Position numbers and translations under genes: made by a program. From Limonium bicolor (Eukaryota; Streptophyta; Magnoliopsida; Caryophyllales; Plumbaginaceae): a stretch of DNA of 64,000 bases. Shown piece after piece: positions 22,497-33,734 of this stretch. Within the stretch, counting starts at the first letter, position 1. Every line of letters begins with the position of its first letter. The stretch is from assembly GCA_023374045.1 (NCBI GenBank), contig CM041778.1:403928438-403992437 (forward strand), read 5' to 3'. The notes below the pieces were generated by a model, which had not been told where the DNA came from, ran no database searches, and saw nothing but the letters and a program-made list of their open reading frames with translations.

Positions 22497-23676
22497 TCGC
22501 TTCGCTCCAAGCGCTGGGTAATCCGATCCTGTGTGTCTCGGAGCATGGTCTGTGCCTAGCGTATCTCGTCAATATGCCCTGCCATCTGCTGGACATCACC
22601 GACCTGCTGCTGCATCAACTGTTGCTGCTGTAGGATGGTATCCATCATGGTCTGCAGCTCTGGTGGAATGCTCATGACTGGAGGAGTAGGTGGCTGCATG
22701 GTAGCAGTGACCGCCGGTGCAGAGCCCGAAGTCGAGGACGAAGCAGTAGCCCCCAGGCCAGGGCTGCTGTGTACCCAGTTCCCATCCTCTAAGCGCATGA
22801 AGCCCCATCTCTTCACAGTATGTAAAGAGATAGGGCTCTCGCCCTCTCGCACGTCGACTCCGGTGAATACGTCGTCAGGTAGCACACAGGCGAGGTGGTG
22901 GTGGATGAAGAAGGGAAAGATGGGTGTGATCTTCTTCTTCTTCGATCTCAGGTACATGATCACCTTGTGCAGCTGACAGAACATGATGTACGGGATGGAG
23001 AGCTGTCGCTGTGGAGGGGGAGGCGGTGCTAGGAGGTAGTCGATCAGCACGCAGTCCTCGTCAGTAACATCATTTCCAGCACGAGGCCGGATCTGATGGC
23101 TGAGGATCTCTGCTACCAGCCTCTGCATGAGCGATGGGAGGCTAGTGTAGGGGATGACACCCTTACTCTCCTCTCCCCTATGTTGAGATGTCTGACCGAT
23201 CTCCTGGACCCATCTAGTCCTAGTGGTCCTAAGTAGTTCCTCACCCATATCTACATGGGCTTCCTTATTATCCGGAAGCATAAAAATGGTACTGAATGCG
23301 GTGGGAGTGATCTCAACTGGGTGGTGGCGCACGTAAGAGGTGATGACATTCTGAGTATCGTGTGCCTGGGCGTTCGCGTAGAACTCCCGGACTAGGTCAG
23401 GAGCGAAAAGTCCTTCGCCCATCCTCACTACTGTGGCGATCCCGAAGCTCGCAAAGATAGGTTGTATCTCTATGGCGCTAATCACCTCTGCTGATATGCG
23501 CCCTCCATGATGAATTTCCCGCCCTGGTCGAACCAGGTACGGGCGGCGGCGGAGATAAACCCGTCCTCACGTAGTGGTGAGGGCGGTGGAGGGGGCGTAG
23601 CTGATGTATCATCCGGGCGTGGGGCTCGCGAAGAGGACCCCGAGCGTGTAACCCCACCTCAACTAGTACGAGGCAT

Positions 23677-25112
23677 CTATTTATTGTTGTCAAATAGAAA
23701 ATTAAAGTTCAATAATAAAGGAGGCAATGTTGAAAGTCAAAGGAACACACAAACTGACAGAAACGAGCCCATAGCAATTCATATTCTCAAAAGTTCTTTA
23801 TCGCTTGCGAGCAAGGAATTTGAGGGCTTTAACAATCATAATACTAAGCTTAAATAACAACATACATTAAGGTTCAAAGCCAGAAATAATTTTCAAAATT
23901 TTTGCAAAAATTTAACATGTCCGGACTTGTGTCCGGGTGGGCTGTGCGGACGCAAGTCCGGTCAGCTCAAAAACCCTAAATCGAAACGCGGTGAACTAAA
24001 TTCACCCAAATCACACAAATTTCACAAATCTACCACAATTTTTGCAGATTACCTATCCTAACTTGCAAGGAACAACCGAATATACTCAACCACTATCTAA
24101 TTTAACATTTTCGGCTTGATTCGAACCAAAATTTCCCAAAAAAAAATGAAAAACCTGAATCGCTTGGTTGTTCTAGTCGTCACGGTGGATTTCGTCGGTG
24201 GTGGCTGGGCTGGGTGCGTCTGCGGCGGGGCGGAGCTTAGTGGTGGTGGTCGCCGGCGCTTGGAGATGGGTGGTGTGCGTTGTTTGTGATGGTAGCGACT
24301 GAGGATGAAATTTTCGTTTTCTGGGTTCGAGGGTTGAAGATGTGAGAAGAAGTAACGGGGAAGGAAGAAAAGAAGAAGATGAAGCCACGATTTAATGACG
24401 TCCGCAAATACGTCCGTTTACAGACGTGGTTGAAGTTGCAAGCGTCCGTGTAGCTGTCCGTATACGAACGTGACTGATTTGCTAGTGTCCACGCTTGTGT
24501 CCGTTTACGGACACAAATGTTGGTTGTGTCCGTGTGAGAGTCCGTATACGGACGTGAGTGGGAATAGAGATGCGGTATACAAATTCTGTCCGTATGAGCG
24601 TCCGTTATGCGGACATGGGGGCTTTATAACGTGTCCGGGAGGCTCTGGTCGGACGCAATTCCGGACATGTTGAAAAGCTCCTTTTTTATATATAAAATAA
24701 TTTATAATTTAACATATTAAAACTGTAAATCACCAAAAATATCACAATAGACATGATAAAGGCTAACTAATTAAATACAGATAAGCAGTAAAGTAGGCAA
24801 AATCAAATTAAGCACACAAAATACAGAAAGCAAAGAGTGAGGGTGTAAGAATTGCTCTCTGATATTTTAAGGAGTAATGCTTCACGATTCCCCCACACTT
24901 GAGTTCAGCCAAGCATAAATTGAGCTAAGTGAGAATTTTTGAATCTGCAAGGCCAGAAGAACTCAAGTGGACACAGACAAAACCATTAGTAGAAAATAAG
25001 AGCCAAGGCTCTTATAATATGCATAACATCTGTTAACACACCAAAAAAAATAAAAACAAAAGAGTAAAATAAACAACTTCGCAGGTAGTATCAAGGAGGG
25101 CCGCCACAGGAG
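23677..25112 (-). other. Element D spacer between integrase and env-like ORF, with inverted repeats
   Basis: No pol-type coding is present. It contains an inverted-repeat cluster at 24394-24670 (GTCCGTTTACGGAC, GTCCGTATACGGAC and similar) and a smaller one at 23918-23962. On the - strand these are followed by pyrimidine-rich sequence (about 24380-24320) and then the env-like ATG. Element F has the same order, suggesting a conserved internal control region. Confidence 0.7.
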
Positions 25113-27168
25113 CTAGCAATAGTTTTCTTCCGTCTGAAATACCATTGCGAGCGCGGCTTCTTTGATAATTTTGGAGGAGGTGCTGGAGTAAAGATAGCAA
25201 ACAGAAGTAACGGAATAATAACTTTCAATCAAGGATACACCCGGTGCAGGAGGCTGAGAAAAGGTAGCTCCTAGGTACTTCTTCAATCGAGCACCATTCA
25301 CTTTGAATACCTCTCCTGACTTGTTTTCTAGCTCGTAAGCACCATAGGAAGTGATCCCCACAACCTTAAATGGACTTGCCCAATGGGATTTCAACTTTCC
25401 AGGAAAAAGACGCAGCCTGGAATTGTAGAGCAACACCAGATCCCCCACTTTAAATTCTCTCTTCTGTATCATTTGATTATGGATTCTTTTGGTGCGCTCT
25501 TTATAAATTCTGGAGCTGTCATAAGCTTGTTCCCTTAGTTCTTCTAGTTCTGACAGCTGAAATTTCCTTTTCTCTGCTGCAGCATGTAAGTCAAAATTTA
25601 AGGCTTTCAATGCCCAATATGCTTTATGTTCTAGCTCTACTGGGAGATGACATGCTTTCCCATATACAAGCTTGAATGGAGACATCCCTATAGGGGTCTT
25701 AAATGAAGTACGGTTGGCCCAAAGGGCGTCGTCTAGCTTGACTGACCAATCCTTTCTCGAAGCAGTAACAGTTTTCTGCAGTATCCATTTAAGCTCACGA
25801 TTGCTCACTTCTGCTTGACCGTTGGTTTGTGGATGATAAGGTAATGCTACCTTATGGGTCACTCCGTACTTGGTCATTAAAGATTCAAAGGCCTTGTTGT
25901 AGAAATGTGAGCCTCCATCGCTGATGATCGCTCTAGGCACACCAAACCTGGTGAAGATATGCTTCTTTAGGAACTTGACTACTGTCTTAGCATCAGCAGC
26001 ATGACTAGCAATTGCTTTGACCCATTTAGACACATAATCTACTGCAACAAGGATATACTGATTTCCATGGGATGAAGGGAAGGGGCCCATGAAGTTTATC
26101 CCTCATACATTGAACAACTCCACCTCCAGAATTCCTTGTTGAGGCATCTCATGCCTTCTGGATATATTACCCATTCTTTGACATTTATTGCATTGAGAGC
26201 AGAAGCGATGGACACCCTTGTGAAGAGTGGGCCAATAAAAACCACACTCTAATATTTTGGCAGCCGTCCTTGTAGGACCGTGATGTCCACCTGCCTCCTT
26301 TGAATGGCGAAATTCTAACACACTTGAAATCTCCGCATCCGGGAGACAGCGCCTCATCAGACCATCAGCACAGACCCGAAACAGATAAGGATCCTCCCAT
26401 ATATAATGGCGAGTCTCTGAAAGGAACTTCTTCCTCTGGTTATAACTGTAGTCATGTGGAATTAAACCAGAAACCAGATAGTTTGCTAAGTCCGCGTACC
26501 ATGGTTCATTCACCTTTCCAATCTTAAATGCTGTCTAATCAGGGAAGAACTCATTGATTGGGACTCCATCATCAGGAAGGTCTAGTCTAGACAAATGATC
26601 AGCAACTCCATTTTGCTTCCCCTTCTTATCTACAACCTCCAAGTTAAACTCTTAAAGAAGCAAAATCTATTGCAGCAGTCTAGGTTTAGAATCATTCTTC
26701 TGGAAGAGATATTTCAGTGCCGAATGATCCGTGTGAATGATTACCTTGCTTCCTAACAGATATGGTCTAAATTTATCCAGAGCAAATACCACATCAAGCA
26801 ATTCTCTGTGTGTGTGTGTAGTTCCTCTGTGCACCGATCAGAGTTTTGCTTGCATAAGTAATCACCCTCAGTATTTTATCCTTCATCTGACAGAGCGCAA
26901 CACCTACAACATAATCGCTTGCATCTATCATAATTTCGAATGGTGCTGACCAATCCGGAGGAACAACAATGGGCGCTGAGCAGAGCTTGTCCTTAATGGT
27001 CTGAAAGGCCGTCATACATTCATCAGAAAACTGAAATTTGATGTCTTTCTGAAGCAGGTCTGAGAGAGGTTTTGCAATCTTCGAGAAGTCCTGTATGAAT
27101 CTCCTGTAGAAACCGGCATGGCCCAGGAAAGATCTAACATCCTTAACTGAAGTTGGTGGAGGTAGCTT
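25113..27168 (-). pseudogene. pol: Element D RNase H and integrase, broken
   Basis: On the - strand RNase H starts near 27015 (IDASDYVVGVALCQ). It carries stops near 26673 and 26652 where A and F read Trp and Gln (WILLLQEF). Integrase 26513-25113 has the zinc region (FRHSKEAGGHHG, CSQCNKCQ), one stop near 26103, then the D-D-E core ([28 protein letters not shown]) and a basic C-terminal part with [19 protein letters not shown]. The final core-to-C-terminal segment is one open frame of 325 codons. Confidence 0.9.
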
Positions 27169-28107
27169 TTATATCACCTCTATCTTGGCCTTATCCACCT
27201 GGATGCCTTTCCTCGACACCTTATGCCCTAGAACGATACCTACTTGTACCATGAAATGGCACTTTTCCCAATTCAGCACGAGGTTCGTTTCCTCACAGCG
27301 GGCCAAGATCTGGTCCAGTTGCTCCAGGCAAACATCAAAGTTTTGTCCGTAAACAGAGAAGTCGTCCATGAATACTTCGATGCTCTTCTCGATAAAGTCA
27401 TTGAAAATCGCCATCATACACCGCTGGAACGTCGCAGAGGCATTACATAGCCCGAATGGCATCCTCCGATATGCGAACGTCCCATATGGACAGGTAAAGG
27501 TCGTCTTCTCTTGATCCTCTGGAGCAATAGGGATCTGAAAGTATCCACTGTAGCCATCGAGGAAGCAATAGAATTCCTGACTAGCTAACCGCTCTAGCAT
27601 TTGATCGATGAATGGAAGCGGGAAGTGGTCCTTCCTTGTGGCATTGTTGAGGCGACGGTAGTCGATACACATTCTCCATCCGGTCTGTCTCTAGGGAACC
27701 ATCTCCCCCTTCTCATTGGGAACTGCCACGATCCCTCCTTTCTTTGGGACAACCTAGACTGGAGACACCCACTGGCTGTCAGATATCGGGTAGATAATAC
27801 CCGCATCAAGAAGCTTCAACACTTCAGCTTTGACCACCTCCTTCAAATGAGGATTTAATCTTCTCTGGGGCTGCCTCACTGCCTTATAATTATCCTCCAT
27901 ATAGATCCGGTGAGTGCAGAAACCCAGATTGATCCCTTTGATATCAGCAACTGACCACCCCATGGCACCTTTATGCCTCTTGAGCACCTCTAGAAGTCTA
28001 GTTTCCTGTGAAACAGACAAAGATGCAGAGATAATAACAGGCAGGGTGCTACGTACCCTCTGCCAGAAAAATATATTTAAGGTGGGAAGGAAGAGATTTG
28101 AGTTCAA
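27169..28107 (-). pseudogene. pol: Element D reverse transcriptase, broken
   Basis: The fingers lie in 28107-27754 (EVLKLLDAGIIYPISDSQWVSPV), ending at a TAG (27754-27756) where A has Gln (SPVQVVPKK). A second TAG at 27691-27693 again replaces the Gln seen in A (PQRKITGW). The palm 27672-27169 is open, with [20 protein letters not shown] and FMDDFSVYG. A TAA in the connection (after KIEVI) ends it. Confidence 0.9.
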
Positions 28108-29415
28108 GGGTAGGAGGCTTCTCTATTGAAGGGATAGGCCTTTGGATAGGTCGATCCAGCTTTTCTACTGGAGGAGCGAAAATATGACCTCCCTTGATTG
28201 AGCTGCTGGACGACTGAGGCCATCTCAAAGCTTTCCTTGTCATCCTCAATGGATAGGCTCAGTACCTGCTCTAACAAGTCAGAAGACTCACCCACAGAAA
28301 AACGAACATCAGTACTTCTAGGGATATAATCATCCTCTAGATCAGAAAAATCCTCAAGTAAATCAACAAAGAATACATCATGAGAAGAAGAGTTCTTTCG
28401 CATCATTTTATTAATATCAAAACTCAATTCTTCATCATGAAATTTTAAGGTGATCTTTTCCTTATCAACGTCTATAACAATCTTAGCAGTACGAAGGAAA
28501 GGTCTACCTAGAATTAATGGTACCTCGACATCCTCATCCATGTCGAGGATTACAAAATCAGCTGGGAAGAAAAACTTACCCACACCAACAACCACATTCT
28601 CTACCATACCTCTGGGTGTGATTGACGATCTATCAGCTAATTGGAGATTGAAATGAATTGGAACGAGCTCACCCGTATGAAGCTTCTTAAACATAGTGTA
28701 TGACATCAGGTTGATGCTCGCTCCCAGATCGTAGAGACCGTATCCACAATCCATATCTCCAATTGAGCAAGGAATAATGGGCTGACCTGGATCACCACGC
28801 TTTGGAGGCAGCTTCTATAGGATCACTGCTGAACAGGTCTCAGTCAGCTGAATGGTGTCCTTCTCCTTATACTTCATTTTATTTGAAATCAAATCCTTCA
28901 CAAATTTAGCATAGTTAGGCATTTGCTTGATCGCATCAATAAGAGGAATATTGATAGTCAGCTTACGAAAGACATCTAAAATTTTTTCAAACTGCTCATC
29001 AAGCTCTCGCTCTTTGAGACGGTTTGGAAAAGGAAGTTCTTTTGTAGATGTTTTTCCTTTCGTATTTTTAATAGCAGTTGAATGAGAGGAGGAAGGAATA
29101 GGAGCTTGGGTCTCCTCATGAACTACCTCAGGAGGGGCAGGATGCCCTGATTGTGCACCAGCGGTATTAGAAGGGGGGCTCGGTCTCCTCATCAGTATGG
29201 CTCCCTGACACTTTGTCATTGATTAAGCTCCTTCCACTCCTTAGGGTGACTGCTGCTACCTCTCCAGAATCTTCGCAGTCCTCAATCACTACTGCTTCTG
29301 AGACCGACACTGCCTTCAACTGCTCCTTGGGATTGGGGTCTGGTTGGGAAGGCAGTGATCCAGAAGGTCTCTGTTGTAAGAGGAACTGAGTCAACTGACT
29401 CATCGTTCCCTGCAT
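28104..29415 (-). pseudogene. pol: Element D protease region
   Basis: The retroviral-type aspartic protease motif is DLGASINLM, with the flap-side text FVILDMDEDVEVPLILGRPFL. Upstream lies FPNRLKERELDEQFEKILDVFRKLTINIPLIDAIKQMPNYAKF, the Athila gag-protease linker. The region is split into three frames (29415-29167, 29219-28815, 28754-28104) by one frameshift and at least one stop. Confidence 0.88.
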
Positions 29416-29460
29416 CTCTACTATGGCATTCTCTAATTTTTGCTGACCAGCTGCCAGATT

Positions 29461-30815
29461 CTAATTGATTATAGTTTGCTGCTCCTGAGAAGCCATCAAC
29501 TTATCCACCATCTCCTTCAGATTGGCATTGTTTGAGCTCAATGATGGTTGCTGAGCTTGAGACTGTTGTGGCCTGAACTGACTATACTGAGGCCTAGCAA
29601 AGCTGAGTGGTCCTCCCTGGTTCGCCCTCTGAGGTTGCATCTGATATGAGTTCAGCTCGTTGTTTAGATTTCCATACTGGAGGTTTTGGTGCTGATTCTG
29701 CACCCAGGGTTGTCTGTTGTTGAATTGTCCGATGACGTTGGCTTCCTCTGTTTGCTTCATCTCGGCTACCATTGGGCAGTCCTCATAGTCATGTGCGTCC
29801 CCACACTGAGAGCAGCAGACTTCGTTGGAACTTGTAGACACCTTCTTGGAAGACTGCCTAGGGGTTGGCCCCATGGTGAGCTGTTCGAGCATTTTTGCCA
29901 TACTCCCCATCGTGGTTTTCAGCTGCGCTGACTCGGCGGCTATCTATTCCATCATCGGGTCCGGAGCTAGGGTGGAACTGTGACCTATTGAAAATACTCT
30001 TCCCCCATTGTTGCTCCATTGGCGAAGCTCCTCACAGCAGGACTCCATTGCTGCCATGAAATCTTCCCCGCTTTTCGCTAACAGGTTCCCTCCTAAGGCA
30101 GCTCTCACTTCGCCTCTGTTTTCATCTTTTAGCCCTTGGAAGAATCCTTGAGCCAGCGAGGTGATATTCTGACCGTGGTGAGGGCACTGGCGGAGCAGTT
30201 CTTTGAATCGGTCCTATGCCTCGCATATTGTCTCACTACCCAACTGTCTGAATGCCGTCAGATCGGCGATCATCTATCGTGTCCTGGAGATGGGGATGTA
30301 TTTCTCATAGAATTTATCCGTCATCTGCTCCCAGGTGGTAATGATGCCTGGTGGTAGTCTATGGAACCATTTTGAAGCTTCTCCTGATAGGCTGTGCTGG
30401 AACAAACTCAGTATGGCATATTCCTCCAGGCCTTGTGATAAGCCAAGCAAGTCCAAGTGCACTAGGAATCGATGTACAGGGTCTAGTGCAATCAGCTGGG
30501 TCGGCAACCTGAAAAGGTTCTTACAGGGTGATTACGAACATCATTGGATTGATGGGAGGGTTTTACCTTTTGCTAATCTGCCACTAGTTCTGCAGTTAGG
30601 TCTGGTAGAACCACTGGGCCTCTTCTGGGTGTGGCTGGTGGTCTGTTTATTCTCCCCATCGTGTATTGGGCGACTGGACCTCCTCCAAGCTGGTTATGGT
30701 TTGCCTCCATGTTGAAATCGAGCTGCCTTCTTGCTCTCAGAGCTTTGAGGAAAACTCTCTCGATTTCAGGGTCGAAGTCTGTACTCGGTGGACCAAATGA
30801 ACGCGTTCTGCGCAT
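29461..30815 (-). pseudogene. gag: Element D gag with one zinc knuckle, broken
   Basis: The ATG at 30815 reads MRRTRSFGPPSTDFDPEIER. The capsid region 30507-30274 has LSLFQHSLSGEASKWFHRLP and TTWEQMTDKFYEKY. The nucleocapsid knuckle CSQCGDAHDYEDC (CX2CX4HX4C) lies near 29815-29777. The C-terminal part is Gln/Asn-rich. A frame break near 30540, stops around 30270 and 29940, and a TAG at 29461 separate the pieces. Confidence 0.88.
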
Positions 30816-31139
30816 CCACTAGGTACTTGTAACAGCAAAAGAGAAAGGAACAAAATTTGTTGAATTTAGAACTAAAGTAAACAAGGGAATACTAAAAATA
30901 AAATTGACGAAATGACTAAGACAAACGAACTTATAGTACTGGAAAATTAAATGACAGAAAAATTATACTGAAATTAAATGACAGTAATGAGAAATAATTG
31001 GATAAAATGGCACAAAGATAAATTAAACCTTAAATATAAATAATAGACAAAATAAATTACGAAACAAATAAAAAATAGTAAACAGGGTATTGTAATAGAG
31101 TAACGAATTAACCAAGGCTAGGGACTAGACAAAGTCAAG
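30816..31139 (-). other. Element D leader
   Basis: This is AT-rich untranslated sequence between PBS and gag. Nothing else was recognised. Confidence 0.6.
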
Positions 31140-31157
31140 TCCCCGGCAACGGCGCAA
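31140..31157 (-). promoter_or_regulatory. Element D primer binding site
   Basis: On the - strand it reads TTGCGCCGTTGCCGGGGA, one mismatch from TGGCGCCGTTGCCGGGGA, the usual Athila PBS, which is present intact in element F. It lies 3 bases from the LTR. Confidence 0.88.
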
Positions 31158-31160
31158 TTT

Positions 31161-33040
31161 TACAAACTGTTTAGTTGATATATTAAAAGCCAAGAAATAA
31201 TCCTAGAAAATAACAAATCAATAGACCGTCGGGTTGCAAAAATCCCGGTCACAGTAGTATAGCAATTAAAAAGCAACTAGGTATCAATCCGCGGGACTTG
31301 AAGATAATAAGTCTAGCCTTAGGCAATGGGTAACGAAAGAGGGGTTGTTTTGGTTTTGGAATCAATAACAGACGAGAAAATAAATAGCAGATAAATTAAA
31401 GCGATAGATAGGAAGTATGAACGAGACTCTAGGTTCAGGGAGTTGTTTCACTAGCTAGGTTCTGCATATCTTACTACTTTAACGGAGACTTGGATCGGCT
31501 TGTAATTCTCAAATATATATTTGTATTAAGTCCTAATTCCAGATAGCTTATCTAGACAGGACGCATAGCTCTAATCTAGAATTAACGGGTATATCTAGAT
31601 GGTTTTATCACACAGAATTACTAGTCTGGTTTGGACCGGACTAAAGCACCTAACTGTTAATGTAATCTATCCAATTGAAATTATCACATGTAACACGTTA
31701 ATAGGACCGTCAATGCTAATCACCTTGTATGATCATAACATGATTCGAAGGCTTATAATAAATTCATAGTGTTTATAAAAAGCACTTAAAAGCATTAACC
31801 TGAGCAATCCAAATAGTCTCAATTAAGCAGTAAAATAATACAGAGTTTAACTAATTACAACATCCCTTCCCCCAGAGTAAATCCTCTTAGCTAGACATAG
31901 CAATTGAAAGCATAAATAAGAGAGAGTTATGAGAAATCATCTGTTACGAAGATCCTCTTGCTTGCTCCGCCCTTCGTCCTTGCGCTATGCTGGTTTGGAG
32001 GTTGGAATTGGCGACAATGAAGTGAACTTGATGAAAATGAAGTAAAAATGGAATTTTGGAAATGTTTGTGGGACGTCCGTTTGGGTTTGGGTCGGACGCA
32101 AATCCGGACGTGAGTTTTTGTGTGGCGTGTGTGCGAAGTAATGTGGGTGATATTTTTGTGGAGAAATCGGAGTGAAAATGCGATCGTAGTGGTGTGTGTT
32201 GGTGTTTGAATATGTGTAGGTGAATGAAGATGGGGTATGGGAGAGGTGTTGTGTAAATGACCAGAGAATGTATGGAGTGAAGGATGGAAGAAGAGGAGTG
32301 ATCGATGATCAGATGTGTCTTAAGATTGATGAAGTGTGTGGTATTTATAGGAGGGAAGAGCAAAGACAGACGTGAGAAATTAGCTAGAATTTAGTGGAGA
32401 CAAACTTTCGGCGTAGACAGACGATTAGGGGAGTGCATAATTTAGATCAGTGGAAACTTTCGAAGTTTAATCTCATCGACAACAATTTGCATATTTTTAC
32501 TTTCGGTGTTGTGTCTTGTCCGCGTTTATGTCTGTATACGGACAGGGGTGTCATGACGAGATTTATACTTGTCCGCGTTTCTGTCCGCGTACGGACAGGG
32601 TTGTCCTGGTGAGATCTGTACTTGTCCGCATATCTGTCCGCGTACGGACAGGGTTTCCTGGTGAGATCTGTACTTGTCCGCGTTTCTGTCCGCGTACGGA
32701 CAGGGTTATCCTGGTGAGATTTTTGCACACGTTCGCATGGGCGTCCGTATACGGACATGGATCAAAGGGGCTGTCCGTGTATGTGTCCGTGTATTAGGAC
32801 AGGGACAAAGGCGAATTCAATCTGGAGCTGTCCGCTTCTGTGTCCGTGTCTGCCCATCCGGACCAATACCCGACATGTGTAAATTTTCCTCTTTTTGTTC
32901 TCAAAGCTCTAACTCCTTCCTAATCACGTCCTAAGCCAAAATAACATGGAAACAAGAAAGTTAATGCATAAATCTAAGTAAAAGATATGGAAAACAGGGG
33001 TTCAAAGCACTCAAAAGATAGATCAATAATCAGTGCATCA
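31161..33040 (-). repeat. Element D 5' LTR (1880 bp)
   Basis: It is the pair of 17384-19269. Four 53-bp hairpin units recur at 32516-32727 with further hairpins to about 32870. The TATA box reads CTATAAATAC on the - strand at 32341-32350. It ends at the target duplication 33041-33045. Confidence 0.95.
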
Positions 33041-33654
33041 GCTCTATACGGGCGGAAGTGCAGAACCCCTCTGTGCTGGAGCGATATCAGTGAGACTGTT
33101 GTGTTGGGGCCACAACTGATAAAGGAGACCATAGAGCAGGTCCGGATTATTCAGAGTCCGATGAAGGCAGCCCAGGACAGGCATAAGTCCTATGCCGACC
33201 TCAAGTGCAGACCAGTAGAGTTCGAAGTGGGTGACAAAGTTTTCCTGAAGGTGTCTCCTGTGAGAGGGGTAACCAGATTCGGGAAGAAGGGGAAGCTCAG
33301 TCCCAAGTTCGTAGGACCCTACGAGATTTTGGAGCGGATCGGGGAGGTGACATACCGTTTGGGGCTCCCTTGTGAGCTGGAGATTGTTCACAATGTCTTT
33401 CATGTGTCCCGCTGAAGTGGTACATCCGCAATCCTTTGCATGTGTTGCAGCCAAAGGTTGGAGCTAGAGCGAACCCAATGTATGAGGAGTACCCCATTAG
33501 AGTCATGGACACCAAGACCAGAGAGACCCGATCAAAGTCCACTCGTATGGTCAAGGTCTTATGGTCTAATCATGGGACTGAAGAGGCTACGTGGGAAGTA
33601 GAGGAGGAGATGAGGAAGAAGTACACACATCTCTTCAATCAGGTAATAATTTAA
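33041..33654 (+). pseudogene. pol: Element B integrase C-terminus with chromodomain-like tail
   Basis: It continues the codons broken at 17383 (LYGRKCRTPLCWSD). It includes the GPF/Y-like module (KLSPKFVGPYEILERIGEVTYRL, HNVFHVS). One TGA near 33412 sits at the spot between VFHVS and the next codons (WYIRNPLHVLQ). The tail at about 33469-33640 (MYEEYPIRVMDTKTRETR, VKVLWSNHG, EATWEVEEEMRKKYTHLF) matches the chromodomain position and wording of Tekay/Del chromoviruses. Such domains are known to steer integration toward heterochromatin. Confidence 0.9.
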
Positions 33655-33721
33655 GTCAGTACCAGATTAGTCAGTATTGCGTTGAAAGTGAGCTTTAGCT
33701 TCGAGGGCGAATCTTTCTTTT

Positions 33722-33734
33722 AAGGGGGATGAGA
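33722..33734 (+). promoter_or_regulatory. Element B polypurine tract
   Basis: AAGGGGGATGAGA immediately precedes the LTR start TGAAATACCC. Confidence 0.85.

Larger units (their letters stand above)
20567..23676 (-). pseudogene. Element D env-like ORF, split by a solo LTR
   Basis: The ATG at 23676 reads MPRTS and meets TGA at codon 6. The frame continues to FISAAARTWFDQ, shifts near 23490 and runs 23485-22556 with the domain wording LVREFYANAQAHD...VEITPTAFSTIFMLP found in the plant Athila-associated 'putative plant transposon protein' family. A TAG follows after GHIDEIR. The frame then reads AQTMLRDTQDRITQRLERS to the solo LTR at 22496. The C-terminus continues from 20753 to TAG at 20567 (LLIQQLMDRMDQRPPPGPS). 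The encoded protein would be about 445 residues. In Athila this is the ORF often called env-like. No signal peptide or transmembrane segment is evident, so an envelope role is not supported by the sequence. The equivalent in F is 43723-45114. Confidence 0.75.
17384..33040 (-). mobile_element. Element D: complete but decayed Athila element with env-like ORF
   Basis: 15,657 bp lie between two LTRs, flanked by GCTCT. On the - strand the order is 5' LTR (31161-33040), PBS, gag, protease, RT, RNase H, integrase, a spacer with inverted repeats, an env-like ORF split by a solo LTR, a tail, polypurine tract and 3' LTR (17384-19269). By-eye LTR divergence is roughly 2-3%. Every coding part has stops, many at positions where sister copies have Gln or Trp. 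Confidence 0.95.
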
